DNA of 64,000 bases from the NCBI RefSeq assembly GCF_003350005.1, contig NZ_QLKS01000001.1, positions 539,946 to 603,945 of the forward strand, in the 5' to 3' direction. The position numbers and the translations under genes were made by a program. Below the pieces are notes generated by a model, which did no database searches, was not told the DNA's origin, and worked only from the letters and a program-made list of their open reading frames with translations. This DNA is from Psychrobacter proteolyticus (GTDB lineage Bacteria > Pseudomonadota > Gammaproteobacteria > Pseudomonadales > Moraxellaceae). Shown in pieces: positions 44,332-53,854 of the stretch (its first letter is position 1; every line of letters begins with the position of its first letter).

Positions 44332-45672
44332 ACCCATGCCTTGCTGCAGTTCGGTTTTATGCTTTTTGATGACTGGAATTAAGGTTTTAACAACCCAATC
44401 GTTACGCCAACCTTTTAGCCCTTGTGGCAGTTCGCTCACATCTTTATCAAGAGCAACCACTTCATATAATTGTCCTAGCCATTTTTTACGCATCAATACA
44501 CTGGCAGGTATACCGATTTCGCGCGCATGCTCATCAATCGCTTGCTGCACTCCTTTTGAGAGTACTTTATTTTTTGAGCGATATGGTGGCACTAGACAGT
44601 CTGGATGCTCTGTAGGCGGTAGACTCTTGGCATCTCTGATTACTTTCAGCAGCTCTTCGCCATATAGTCGTAGCATACTACGGTGCATGGTTGTTTTATG
44701 TGCCAGCTCGCGCATGCTGTTTGGCTTTTCAGTGACTATCTCTCGTACTGCTTGTTTTTTTATCACAAAGGTACGCGGTTGATTGGTCGCGCGTGCCAAC
44801 TCTTCTCGCCACGTAGCCACACCTTTGAGTATCGCCATTTGCTGTGAGTTATAGCGGTAATCTGCTATCGTTAGATACATCGCTTCATCTTCGACGTGCT
44901 GCGAGTCATATAAATCACTGGCATAAAGCTGACAGTCAGCCCAAACATAATCATATAAACCTTGCGCCTTAAGCGCATGTTCGATACTGAGATATAGCGC
45001 TGGCAAATAACGCACATCATCGATGGCATATTGCTCTTGCTCATCTGTCAACGGACGCTGGAGCCAATCAGACTGGCTGTGTTCTTTATCAATATGCATA
45101 TCTAGCTGATCGGCCAGTGCCTGCTGATACCCCATTTGCAATTGACCCGTTAGATAAGACAACGCTATTTGCGTATCAAATATATTGGTCAACGGTGGGC
45201 AGCCAGACAACAGATAAAAAATGCCCAAATCTTCGCCGCAAGCATGCCAGATAGCCACATCTACTTTGCGTAGCGCTTCCCAAAGATCAGCCAGTTGTAA
45301 CTGCGGTGCATCCAGCAAATAAACATGATTGCCAGTATTTAATTGTACAAGTGCCAAGCGCGGATAATAAGTATCGCGCTTGATAAACTCAGTGTCTAAG
45401 GCCACGCGTCCACAAGTTGCTAAGGCATCAATAACTTCATCTAAATCGCCTTGCTTACGTACCCAAGTAATAGCAACGTCATCGGCAATATCCAACAGTG
45501 CATCAATATCTAGCACCTCAATATCAGGTACTTCAACATCTGGATTATTAGCAGCTGACTCAGATGACGTGGCTGCTGACATTGGCTCAGTATTAGCGGC
45601 TTCCTGTAATGAGCTATCATTGATATCAGCAGCATTTGATTGAGATAAGGCGTTTGAAACGTTGTTGGACAC
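44317..45672 (-). CDS. rnd: Ribonuclease D
   Basis: A 3'-5' exoribonuclease acting on tRNA precursors. The DEDD exonuclease motifs are visible: VALDTEF (D93, E95), WHACGEDLGIF and EQYAIDDVRYL. HRDC-type helical domains follow, with REELARATNQPRTFVIK. The 451-residue protein is longer than E. coli RNase D because of a ~65-residue N-terminal extension rich in Ala, Ser, Asp and Glu, ending in PDIEVLDIDALLDIAD. The start is GTG at 45672 with a modest AGG upstream; a later start cannot be excluded. Its stop codon is part of a 15-bp tandem repeat. Confidence 0.92.
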   Translation of the reverse strand: MSNNVSNALSQSNAADINDSSLQEAANTEPMSAATSSESAANNPDVEVPDIEVLDIDALLDIADDVAITWVRKQGDLDEVIDALATCGRVALDTEFIKRDTYYPRLALVQLNTGNHVYLLDAPQLQLADLWEALRKVDVAIWHACGEDLGIFYLLSGCPPLTNIFDTQIALSYLTGQLQMGYQQALADQLDMHIDKEHSQSDWLQRPLTDEQEQYAIDDVRYLPALYLSIEHALKAQGLYDYVWADCQLYASDLYDSQHVEDEAMYLTIADYRYNSQQMAILKGVATWREELARATNQPRTFVIKKQAVREIVTEKPNSMRELAHKTTMHRSMLRLYGEELLKVIRDAKSLPPTEHPDCLVPPYRSKNKVLSKGVQQAIDEHAREIGIPASVLMRKKWLGQLYEVVALDKDVSELPQGLKGWRNDWVVKTLIPVIKKHKTELQQGMGIRVQ

Positions 45673-45807
45673 GGGCAGATACCTGCATTAATAGGAGAAA
45701 ATAAAACGCTAAACCGCGCCTTAATAAAATTAAAAGATAAACAATAATAAAGTAATTATAACAATTTCACGAAATGAATTGGGTAAGACTTTGAAGTAAT
45801 CAAAACG

Positions 45808-46401
45808 TTATAAAAAAGAACGATTTTGCATGGCTTGACCAAGCGTCATACTATCCAGATACTCAAGCTCGCCGCCCATCGGTACGCCTTGGGCTAAGCG
45901 CGTCACTTTATTGACATGACGACTGACAGCTTCACTGATAAAGTGCGCAGTAGTCTGCCCCTCAACTGTCGTACCCGTTGCCAGTATCAGCTCTTCGACA
46001 GATTCTTGCTTCACTCGCCATACGAGCTGATCAATATTTAGGTCATCGGCGCTGACACCATCAATAGGCGATAGATGCCCGCCCAACACAAAATAACGAC
46101 CACGGTAACCAGCTGTCTGTTCAATCGCCATCACATCTGCTGCTGTCTCGACCACGCATAGCAGACTGTCATCACGTCTAACATCTTGGCATAGCGGACA
46201 TACAGCCTCATCACTAAAGCTATGGCAACGCTGACATTCAACAATATCACGCATGGCTTCATCTAGTGCTTGGGCGAGTGCCATGCCTTGTGGGCGTTTT
46301 TTACTAAGTAGATGTAGCGCCATTCGTTGGGCACTTTTTTGACCGACGCCTGGCAATATACGCAGCTGCTTGACCAGCTGATCAAATTTGGCTGTAAGCA
46401 A
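45808..46401 (-). CDS. recR: Recombination protein RecR
   Basis: RecR works with RecF/RecO in loading RecA at gaps. The 197-residue protein has the N-terminal HhH ([20 protein letters not shown]), a four-cysteine zinc finger ([16 protein letters not shown]), and a Toprim domain ([15 protein letters not shown] and [16 protein letters not shown]). The start codon is TTG at 46401, with AGGA 9 nt upstream; no ATG fits the family start. It lies downstream of ybaB in the usual order, but a terminator separates the two. Confidence 0.96.
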   Translation of the reverse strand: MLTAKFDQLVKQLRILPGVGQKSAQRMALHLLSKKRPQGMALAQALDEAMRDIVECQRCHSFSDEAVCPLCQDVRRDDSLLCVVETAADVMAIEQTAGYRGRYFVLGGHLSPIDGVSADDLNIDQLVWRVKQESVEELILATGTTVEGQTTAHFISEAVSRHVNKVTRLAQGVPMGGELEYLDSMTLGQAMQNRSFL

Positions 46402-46454
46402 AGTAGCTTCCTTTAATTGACTTTATCTAACTGAATTTATAAATCGTAGCTATA

Positions 46455-46492
46455 AAAATGGGGTCGTATCGTGTCGATAACAACCCCATTTT
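46455..46492 (-). terminator. Terminator between ybaB and recR
   Basis: AAAATGGGGT (46455-46464) and ACCCCATTTT (46483-46492) form a perfect 10-bp stem with T's on the minus-strand 3' side. It lies 26 bp past the ybaB stop and 54 bp before the recR start, so recR may depend on readthrough or its own promoter. Confidence 0.82.
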
Positions 46493-46518
46493 TGTCTTCA
46501 GTATGAAGTATTTAATAC

Positions 46519-46848
46519 TTAAAACATGCCTTGCATACCTGGTGGCAGACCCATGCCTGAAGTCGCGCCAGCCATTGTTTCTTCGTAAAGTGCATCTGCT
46601 TGACGAACCGCATCATTGATAGCCGCAGCGATAAGATCTTCGATCATATCTGGCTCATCTTCTAACAGACTTGGATCAATAGTCAAACGCTTAACCACAT
46701 GACGACCAGTCATTGTTACTTTAACTAAGCCACTGCCCGCTTCTGCTTGCACTTCTTTGTTAGCAAGCTCTTTTTTAGCGTTTTCAACGTTTGCTTCTAC
46801 TTTCTTTTGCATCGTTTGTGCTTGTTGCATCAATGCTTGAATGTTCAT
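46519..46848 (-). CDS. ybaB: YbaB/EbfC nucleoid-associated protein
   Basis: A 109-residue DNA-binding protein of the YbaB/EbfC family, which dimerises into a tweezer-like structure. Typical parts are [20 protein letters not shown] at the N-terminus, [20 protein letters not shown] in the centre, and a Gly/Met-rich end [15 protein letters not shown] with AGAGG upstream. Genomic pairing with recR is conserved in many bacteria. Confidence 0.95.
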   Translation of the reverse strand: MNIQALMQQAQTMQKKVEANVENAKKELANKEVQAEAGSGLVKVTMTGRHVVKRLTIDPSLLEDEPDMIEDLIAAAINDAVRQADALYEETMAGATSGMGLPPGMQGMF

Positions 46849-46959
46849 AGTTGCCTCTTTTGTTATTTATGGTTTGTATTTTATGCTAGTGCGTATAGTA
46901 ATGAATAATTAACAACGTAAAGTTAATGCAATGCGCTAGTGCAGATTATACCGTTATCT

Positions 46960-48234
46960 TTACAAACTGTCTAAACCACGTGCCAAGTCTTTGATAATAT
47001 CTTCTACATCTTCCAGACCTACCGATAGACGAATCAGACCATCTTTAACGCCAGCTTCGGCACGAGCCTCAGCAGTTAGACGGAAATGCGTGGTGGTTGC
47101 AGGATGAGTAATCGTGGTTTTGGCATCGCCCAAGTTATTGGTGATAGAGACCATTTGTGTTGAATCAATCACATGCCATGCCGCTTCTTTTGTATCACGG
47201 CTATCAGATGCCTTGACTTCGAAGCCCATGATAGCACCGTAGCCATCTTTCATATGATGCTGACGTGTAGCAAGCTCGTGCGCAGGATGGTCACTCAAGC
47301 CTGAGAAATGTACGGTACTGACATTAGGATGATTGACCAAAAATTCTGCCACTTGATTGGCATTTTGGCAATGCGCTTGCATACGTAATTTTAGCGTTTC
47401 GAGCCCCTTGGTAAATACCCAAGCATTGAAAGGACTCATGCTAATACCGCCTGAGCGCACTACGGTAAACGCTTCTTGCATCAGTTTATCACTACCGACT
47501 AATGCACCGCCTAATACGCGACCCTGACCATCCAAATATTTGGTCGCAGAGTGAATAACCACATCCGCACCCAAATCTAACGGGCGCTGCAATGCTGGCG
47601 TTGCGAAGCAGTTATCAACGACGAGTAATATGTCATTGGCTTTACATAGCTGACTCAGATAACCAATATCGCAAATCTGCGCCAATGGATTACTTGGGCT
47701 TTCGCAATAGATCACCTTGGTATTTGGTTGAACCGCATTGCCCCATGCCTCATTATCGAAGCAATCCACGTAGCTGACTTCAACACCAAACTTGGCCATA
47801 TAGTTATTAAATAGACCGATAGATGAGCCAAATAACTGGTTAGCCGCTAGCAAGTGGTCGCCCGCTTTTAGGTATGCCAAGCACATGGTCAAAATAGCGC
47901 CCATACCAGAGGCCGTTGCAACCGCACGTTCACCGTTTTCTAGTGCGGCTAAGCGACGCTCAAAAGTACGTACGCTTGGATTGGTATGACGAGAGTAGAC
48001 GTTGCCTGTTTTTGTACCGTCAAAATGAGCAGCGGCATCAGCGGCTGAACGATAAACATAAGAGCTGGTGGTAAAAATAGGTTCTGAATGCTCGCCTTCG
48101 TCTGTACGGTGTTGACCTGCCCGCACTGCGATGGTCTGCATGCCATAATCAAGCCCTAAATCTAAGGCATCGTTGCGCCAGTTTGGGTCTAACTTGTTCA
48201 AACTGCTCTCATCATGGTTTTGCGACTGACTCAT
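46960..48234 (-). CDS. metZ: O-succinylhomoserine sulfhydrylase
   Basis: MetZ makes homocysteine directly from O-succinylhomoserine and sulfide in methionine synthesis. A PLP enzyme of the Cys/Met-metabolism family, 424 residues. Signatures include HSEPIFTTSSYVYRSAADAA, YSRHTNPSVRTFERRLAALE, and the PLP lysine in HSATKYLDGQGRVLGG, where the DGQGR stretch is typical of MetZ rather than MetB or MetC. The N-terminus has ~25 variable residues. ATG at 48234. No methionine-type riboswitch is visible upstream. Confidence 0.92.
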   Translation of the reverse strand: MSQSQNHDESSLNKLDPNWRNDALDLGLDYGMQTIAVRAGQHRTDEGEHSEPIFTTSSYVYRSAADAAAHFDGTKTGNVYSRHTNPSVRTFERRLAALENGERAVATASGMGAILTMCLAYLKAGDHLLAANQLFGSSIGLFNNYMAKFGVEVSYVDCFDNEAWGNAVQPNTKVIYCESPSNPLAQICDIGYLSQLCKANDILLVVDNCFATPALQRPLDLGADVVIHSATKYLDGQGRVLGGALVGSDKLMQEAFTVVRSGGISMSPFNAWVFTKGLETLKLRMQAHCQNANQVAEFLVNHPNVSTVHFSGLSDHPAHELATRQHHMKDGYGAIMGFEVKASDSRDTKEAAWHVIDSTQMVSITNNLGDAKTTITHPATTTHFRLTAEARAEAGVKDGLIRLSVGLEDVEDIIKDLARGLDSL

Positions 48235-48662
48235 AAACGTTCCGTTACTTTGGTTGGTATTTTATTGGTTGGTCTTTTAATTGAAATAAAATGACTGCTT
48301 ATTCTTCTGATTATCGACCGTATTCATCAGCGTTATCATATCATGTCGACTTATTCCGCACAGCTGGTTTCAAATGGCGACTAAATACTATTTTTGAATA
48401 CTAAAGATATATCAATTCTAATGCTTAAAATCTGCCACAGATATATTTAAACACTAGTTAAAAAACAATGATTTCGTGAGTCAAATCTAACAAAAATAAC
48501 GTATTTATAATAGGCAGACATCACAACAGCTGCTAAGCTTAGCGTCGATTCAATTTTTGGCTAATACCATCCGGCAACTGTCGACTAAAAAATTTAAAAA
48601 CACTGTAAACATTCAAAGTAATTCTTTATTAGTACATTTAGGTTCATGAAGGTAAATTCGTT
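48235..48662. other. 428-bp divergent spacer between metZ and the phospholipase D gene
   Basis: AT-rich, with a 12-bp perfect palindrome GCTAAGCTTAGC (48532-48543). No gene, riboswitch fold or clear promoter pair is evident, although promoters for both divergent genes must lie here. Confidence 0.45.
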
Positions 48663-50297
48663 ATGTCGATGTTCAATATAGAACCGAGCAGCTTATCGTT
48701 GAGTCTAACACTTGGTCTCACCTTAGGTCTTAGTGCTTGCCAGAGTTTGCCAAAGCAACCACACTTACCTGAGAGCCAAGCACTATCAGCACGAGTAGAT
48801 GCCTTATATTCAAAAGAGCAAGATCCACAGGCTAAAAACATTCAAACTGATAATATTGATCTAGTATCTGCTATTAGTGCACAGAATGACATTCACCCTG
48901 ATTTGTCTGGCTACCATCCAATCGTGACTGGGGCAAATGCTTTCGCGGCGCGTAGTATATTGACGGGTATGGCGACGCGCAATATCGACGCCCAATACTA
49001 TATTTGGCACAATGATCAAGCTGGTCAGCTTTTATTAAAAGACTTGTGGGACGCTGCGGAGCGCGGTGTTATTGTGCGCTTGCTGTTAGATGATTTTAAT
49101 AACAGTGCAAAGTTTGATCAGCATTTATTACGCTTTGCCAGTCATCCCAATATTGCGGTGCGTATTATCAATCCTTTAATGCATCGTAAAGTCCCGACAT
49201 TGAACTATGTAACTGGGCTACCACGTATCAATCGCCGTATGCACAATAAGAGCATGACTTTTGATAAACAGATTACCGTCATCGGTGGGCGTAATATCGG
49301 TAACGAATATCTTAGTAATGACCAAAGTAGCCAATTTGCAGATTTGGATGTCTTGCTTATTGGTAAAGTCGTCGCAGATATTGATAATAGTTTTTATGAC
49401 TATTGGTCATCGCCTTTATCATTTGATATCGAGACCTTAGCGAAATTTGATAATGACGTTACGCCTGATTTTACAAAGGCATTAGATAAACTTGGTCTAG
49501 ATGAAGAAAACAACGAAGGCAGCAGCTTGACAGTCTATAAAGCTGCCATCAAAGACTCTACGATCGATAGCGATTTACTCAATAAACGTGTGCCTTTTCG
49601 TTGGACAGACATGCAATTCTTGAGTGATGATGTCGGCAAACTAAGCAAAACGGTTCCTGCTGATACCAACTTAGTTCATCAGTTGCGTAACTTGCTTGGC
49701 AGCCCAACCAAGAAATTAACGATTATTTCTTCTTATTTTGTACCGACCAAAGATGGCGTCGAGACATTGGTTAAGTTAGCTGAAGCTGGTGTCGATATCA
49801 AAATATTAACCAACTCATTCGATGCGACTGATGTGACTGCTGTTCATTCTGGTTATAGCCAGTGGCGACCTCGCCTGCTTCGTTCAGGTGTAAAAATATA
49901 TGAGCTTAAATCAACCGCTGCTGAAGAAAAACGTGATAACAAACTATGGCGGGCGCGTAGCCAATCTTCGACTAGCTTGCATGCAAAAACGTTTGCAGTA
50001 GATGACTATCAAGTCTTTATCGGTTCATACAACGTTGACCCACGCTCTGCCAATATCAATACCGAAATGGGTGTGATTATTAATGATGATGAGCTAGCAA
50101 GGCAGCTGCATGGCGCTTTGAGCGATGATTTGTTAAATCAAGCGTATGAAGTCAAACTACTAGAAAATGGTAACTTACAATGGCATACCATGAAAGACGG
50201 CGAAAAAGTCATTTATGACTCAGAGCCACGAGTGGACATGGCTGACCATGTTTGGTTAACCATTATGTCTTGGTTGCCCATTGACTGGCTATTATAA
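48663..50297 (+). CDS. Lipoprotein phospholipase D / cardiolipin-synthase-like protein
   Basis: A 544-residue PLD-superfamily enzyme with two HKD motifs: H194/K196/D201 (MHNKSMTFDK, followed by IGGRNIGNEYL) and H440/K442/D447 (LHAKTFAVDD, followed by IGSYNVDPRS). The N-terminus is a lipoprotein signal with lipobox LSAC (C26), so it is probably periplasmic and membrane-anchored. Overall resemblance is to ClsC/YmdC-type proteins, which make cardiolipin from two phospholipids; whether it synthesises or hydrolyses lipids is not decidable here. ATG with AAGG upstream. It ends in a terminator at 50389. Confidence 0.85.
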   Translation: MSMFNIEPSSLSLSLTLGLTLGLSACQSLPKQPHLPESQALSARVDALYSKEQDPQAKNIQTDNIDLVSAISAQNDIHPDLSGYHPIVTGANAFAARSILTGMATRNIDAQYYIWHNDQAGQLLLKDLWDAAERGVIVRLLLDDFNNSAKFDQHLLRFASHPNIAVRIINPLMHRKVPTLNYVTGLPRINRRMHNKSMTFDKQITVIGGRNIGNEYLSNDQSSQFADLDVLLIGKVVADIDNSFYDYWSSPLSFDIETLAKFDNDVTPDFTKALDKLGLDEENNEGSSLTVYKAAIKDSTIDSDLLNKRVPFRWTDMQFLSDDVGKLSKTVPADTNLVHQLRNLLGSPTKKLTIISSYFVPTKDGVETLVKLAEAGVDIKILTNSFDATDVTAVHSGYSQWRPRLLRSGVKIYELKSTAAEEKRDNKLWRARSQSSTSLHAKTFAVDDYQVFIGSYNVDPRSANINTEMGVIINDDELARQLHGALSDDLLNQAYEVKLLENGNLQWHTMKDGEKVIYDSEPRVDMADHVWLTIMSWLPIDWLL

Positions 50298-50388
50298 GAA
50301 ATAGCAGTTAGTTAGGCTTTGGCGTCTTGTAAATCTGTTTGAGCTAACTTGTAAACCATCCATTACTCAAAAACCAACTTATTATTTC

Positions 50389-50426
50389 GGCAAATCGTCA
50401 TTTATATATCGATTTGCCAGTTTTTA
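50389..50426 (+). terminator. Terminator after the phospholipase D gene
   Basis: GGCAAATCG (50389-50397) pairs with CGATTTGCC (50410-50418), followed by AGTTTTT. Confidence 0.85.
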
Positions 50427-50493
50427 TCATGGTCGATCATTAAAATAATGATTGTCTTAATGACCATTTTACTCCGTGGATATGTGATTTATT

Positions 50494-51798
50494 ATGCCAT
50501 CTCGTTCCCAATATGCCTTGATGTCTACTAAAGACAAAAATGTAGTGCTGTTCATTAGCTTTATCAGTGCGATAATATTTTTCGACTTCTTGATTTATTT
50601 ATACATTGCAGACATTGTATCAGCTGCATTTTTTCCTACTGGCACAGATCCTAAAGTTGCTAAACTGCAAGGGCTTGGGCTTTTTGTCATCGGTTATTTA
50701 GCTCGACCATTTGGTGGTATTATCTTTGGGCGTTATGGTGATATCAAGGGTCGAAAACCTATTTTACTAATGAGTATTCTTGTAACTGCCTGTAGCTTAT
50801 TAGCGATGGCATGCTTGCCGACTTATGCACAATGGGGGGCTGCTGCGCCTGCCTTATTTATATTGTTAAGAATCATACAGGGTATGGCGTTTGGTCTTTA
50901 TGTACCGCTATCTTGGGTATTTGTAGCAGAGCATGTGCCCAGACAATATCTGTCAGTTGCCTGTAGCTATGCGACCGCTAGCTTCTTTGTAGGTGTGCTG
51001 TTTTCAAATGCCTTTTTTATGTGGTTATCTAGCTTTATGACGACGACTGAGCTAACTGATTATGGTTGGCGTTTACCATTTTTAGTAGCGGCGGCTCTTA
51101 GTTTCTTACCACTCTTATTTTGGCGATTCATCGGAGAAACACCCTTTTTTCTGGCACTTACAAAATTAAATGCCGGCAAAAACTCAGGCAAGCCGCTTAC
51201 CATACTCTTTAAACACTGCAAACACTCTGTGTTTGTCGGCATGGTGCTGACGTTAGTGATTTCTAGCATTACCTCTGTGGTTGTTCTACTATTGCCAGAC
51301 TTGATAGAGATAAACTTTACGTTAGACAGCGATTTGTTTGGATTCTCCCATAGCTTGGGCATCGTATTTATGATTTTTGGCTGTATATTCTATGGGATAA
51401 TTTCTAATCATGAGAATTTTGGTAAGGTTCTAGTAATTGGTTCGATACTCCTCATTGCTCAAATACTAGCCTTCTTTTATCATCTACAAGCAGGTGGCGA
51501 TTACATTTTAATTATGTACGCGCTTTTGGGATTCTGTGCTGGTATTGTCGGTATGGTTCCTGCTATCTTGGTGCAATTGTTTCCAACCAACGTGCGTCTC
51601 ACAGGTATCTCTTTTTGTTATAATGTGACCTACGGTATCGTTGGTGTACTGATACCTTTTGGTCTTGGTTATGCCACAACTTTAGTAAGCTTTTCACCAG
51701 CACTATACATTGCCTTTATTGGCTTTATCGGTATTATCATGGGGCTGTATTTTTATAATTTGCCTGAATTTAAAAAAATTGACCATGTTATTTTATAA
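50494..51798 (+). CDS. MFS transporter, metabolite:H+ symporter type
   Basis: A 434-residue inner-membrane transporter with about 12 hydrophobic segments. FFDFLIYLYIADIVSAAFFP in TM1 and GYLARPFGGIIFGRYGDIKG with GRKP between TM2 and TM3 are typical of the metabolite:H+ symporter (MHS) group, which moves organic acids and osmolytes. It lacks a long C-terminal coiled coil, so it is less ProP-like. The substrate is unknown. ATG with GTGGAT upstream. It stands alone, with a perfect hairpin downstream. Confidence 0.82.
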   Translation: MPSRSQYALMSTKDKNVVLFISFISAIIFFDFLIYLYIADIVSAAFFPTGTDPKVAKLQGLGLFVIGYLARPFGGIIFGRYGDIKGRKPILLMSILVTACSLLAMACLPTYAQWGAAAPALFILLRIIQGMAFGLYVPLSWVFVAEHVPRQYLSVACSYATASFFVGVLFSNAFFMWLSSFMTTTELTDYGWRLPFLVAAALSFLPLLFWRFIGETPFFLALTKLNAGKNSGKPLTILFKHCKHSVFVGMVLTLVISSITSVVVLLLPDLIEINFTLDSDLFGFSHSLGIVFMIFGCIFYGIISNHENFGKVLVIGSILLIAQILAFFYHLQAGGDYILIMYALLGFCAGIVGMVPAILVQLFPTNVRLTGISFCYNVTYGIVGVLIPFGLGYATTLVSFSPALYIAFIGFIGIIMGLYFYNLPEFKKIDHVIL

Positions 51799-51854
51799 GT
51801 AATTGGTCAATCACTGTTTCGCATGACGCTTGAAGCTCTGGAAACTCTTGAAAA

Positions 51855-51890
51855 TAAGGTGCAATGGGTTGTCTCATCCATTGCACCTTA
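51855..51890 (+). terminator. Hairpin terminator after the MFS gene
   Basis: TAAGGTGCAATGG (51855-51867) pairs perfectly with CCATTGCACCTTA (51878-51890); a short T-rich tail follows. It lies 34 nt before dusA. Confidence 0.75.
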
Positions 51891-51923
51891 TCCATTTATT
51901 TAAGACACAAATATTAAGGCTTG

Positions 51924-52913
51924 ATGACCATGGTTGATATGACCAACAAACGCCTCTCAGTTGCGCCAATGATCGACTGGACTACGACAGATTATCGTTA
52001 TTTTGCACGACTGTTTAATCCGCATACTTATCTATATACCGAGATGATCAGTACTGGTGCATTGATACATGGCAATCGAGCACGCCACTTGCGCTTCGAT
52101 ACACTTGAGCACCCTCTAGTATTGCAGCTCGGCGGTGCAGATATCGGTGAGATGACTCAGTGCGCAGAATTTGCTCAGCAGTATGGCTATGATGAAGTCA
52201 ATATCAATGTTGGCTGTCCTTCAGATCGCGTACAGCACAATAAGATAGGTGCCTGTTTGATGGCAGAACCTCAGACCGTTGCTGATTTGGTCAAGCATAT
52301 GCAAGCTGCAGTCGATATTCCAGTGACGGTCAAACATCGTATTGGCATCGATGACTTTGATAGTTATGAGTTCATGGTGGACTTTGTACAGACAGTCGCA
52401 GCAGCAGGTTGTACACGCTTTATCGTACATGCACGTACGGCATGGCTGCAGGGGCTCAGTCCTAAGCAAAACCGCGAGATACCACCGCTGCGTTACGATG
52501 ATGTGTACCGTCTAAAGCAGGATTTTCCTGAGCTGGATATTGAAATCAATGGCGGCATCGATACAATTGAGGACATCCGAACGCACCTACAGCATATCGA
52601 TGGCGTGATGATTGGTCGGGCTTTTTATCACAACCCGTATCTATTAGCAGAAGCCAATAGCTTATGGGACGAGGCAACTCCTGAGACAATACCTAAGCGC
52701 TCGGAAATTTTAGAACAGCTTTATCCATATCTCGAAGAACAACTCGCAAAAGGCGAAGCGTTGCCAACGATGACACGACATTATTTAGGACTCTTCCAAG
52801 GTCTGATGGGCGCGCGTAAATGGCGCCAAGCCTTGAGCGGAAAGCCTCAGCTGACGATTGATGATATTAAGCGAGCGGCCGATGAAGTGCTACTATTAAA
52901 TCCTGATGCATAA
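51924..52913 (+). CDS. dusA: tRNA-dihydrouridine(20/20a) synthase DusA
   Basis: An FMN enzyme that reduces U20/U20a in the tRNA D-loop. 329 residues. SVAPMIDWTTTDYRYFARL is the DusA start; the catalytic cysteine is C98 in NVGCPSDRVQHNKIGACLM. HARTAWLQGLSPKQNREIPP and GVMIGRAFYHNPYLL are diagnostic of DusA over DusB and DusC. I use ATG 51924; ATG 51930 is also possible, and the TTG at 51921 is not needed. Monocistronic. Confidence 0.95.
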   Translation: MTMVDMTNKRLSVAPMIDWTTTDYRYFARLFNPHTYLYTEMISTGALIHGNRARHLRFDTLEHPLVLQLGGADIGEMTQCAEFAQQYGYDEVNINVGCPSDRVQHNKIGACLMAEPQTVADLVKHMQAAVDIPVTVKHRIGIDDFDSYEFMVDFVQTVAAAGCTRFIVHARTAWLQGLSPKQNREIPPLRYDDVYRLKQDFPELDIEINGGIDTIEDIRTHLQHIDGVMIGRAFYHNPYLLAEANSLWDEATPETIPKRSEILEQLYPYLEEQLAKGEALPTMTRHYLGLFQGLMGARKWRQALSGKPQLTIDDIKRAADEVLLLNPDA

Positions 52914-52997
52914 TCCTAACGCGTAGCTAAATTTAAATATCTAACTGGCTCGATAGAATTTACATGCCAACCGTCGTCGTTGTGATCAGTACTTGAT

Positions 52998-53786
52998 CTA
53001 CGCCGCTTGCGCAATATACTGCCACATCGCTGCACCATTATTGACAATGTGTAGTACGATTGGTAGTAATAGCGAGCCTGACTTAATCCGTGCATAGCAA
53101 AATATCAATGCCAACACTACGATGGTACTAATCTCATAGAAACCATACTGCACATGGATCACAGCAAATATCAAACTTGTTACAATGCTAGCGACAATCG
53201 CCCCATGATTCGCTGAATATGATGATGCCGTAAACTGTTCTGCGATAGCTGACCACAATATACCGCGAAAGATAACTTCTTCATAAATTGGTGCGACGAC
53301 CACCATAGCAAAGACCAATAGCCAAACCGAAATGACAGACTGATAGAGTGGATCAACAAACACCAACGGCGCCATATCGAGTACATACGTCAGTGCCTGA
53401 CTGGCAATCATAAATATCAGTAGTAACCCAAGCATGCCTAAACCTGCCGACAGTGAGAACGGCTTTAGCGCTAGATATTGACGCAGACTACCACCTTTTA
53501 AACGAATGACAAGCACGCTAATTGCCACTAGCAATATACAGCCGATAAGTATAGACAGGCTCACAACCGTTCCATCATTACTACCAAAATAGAATATCCG
53601 CCCTATCGATGTCTTTTCATCAGTAGGTAATACCAGCTTGCCAGCGATATAGACACCTACCAACTGACTGATAAAAAACGCAAGCACCATTCCCACTGTT
53701 AGCACGAATATACCCACGCGCGAAAATAGTGGCAGAGACTTAGGTGAGGCAGTCGTACTAGATGGTACAGTTAGGTTCTTTGGCAT
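52998..53786 (-). CDS. CPBP-family intramembrane metalloprotease
   Basis: A 262-residue protein with about 7 hydrophobic segments. The Abi/CPBP protease motifs are visible: IYEEVIFRGILW (EExxxR), FAVIHVQYG (first His) and LHIVNNGAAM (HxxxN). Family members cleave substrates inside the membrane and include CAAX-like and bacteriocin-immunity proteins; no specific role is clear here. ATG at 53786 without a good ribosome-binding site. Confidence 0.85.
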   Translation of the reverse strand: MPKNLTVPSSTTASPKSLPLFSRVGIFVLTVGMVLAFFISQLVGVYIAGKLVLPTDEKTSIGRIFYFGSNDGTVVSLSILIGCILLVAISVLVIRLKGGSLRQYLALKPFSLSAGLGMLGLLLIFMIASQALTYVLDMAPLVFVDPLYQSVISVWLLVFAMVVVAPIYEEVIFRGILWSAIAEQFTASSYSANHGAIVASIVTSLIFAVIHVQYGFYEISTIVVLALIFCYARIKSGSLLLPIVLHIVNNGAAMWQYIAQAA

Positions 53787-53854
53787 AAAGGTATCACTTA
53801 AGAATACTCTGGTCGCTCGTATCTATTACAAGCATGACTGATGATATGTTGCGT

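Noticed and set aside
44336..44782. 148-codon plus-strand open frame
   Set aside because: It is antisense to the rnd coding region, with a Cys/Ser-rich translation and no start signal.
48532..48543. 12-bp palindrome GCTAAGCTTAGC as a methionine regulator site for metZ
   Set aside because: It does not match the MetJ or MetR boxes I know and lies about 300 bp from the metZ start; kept only as a note in the spacer.
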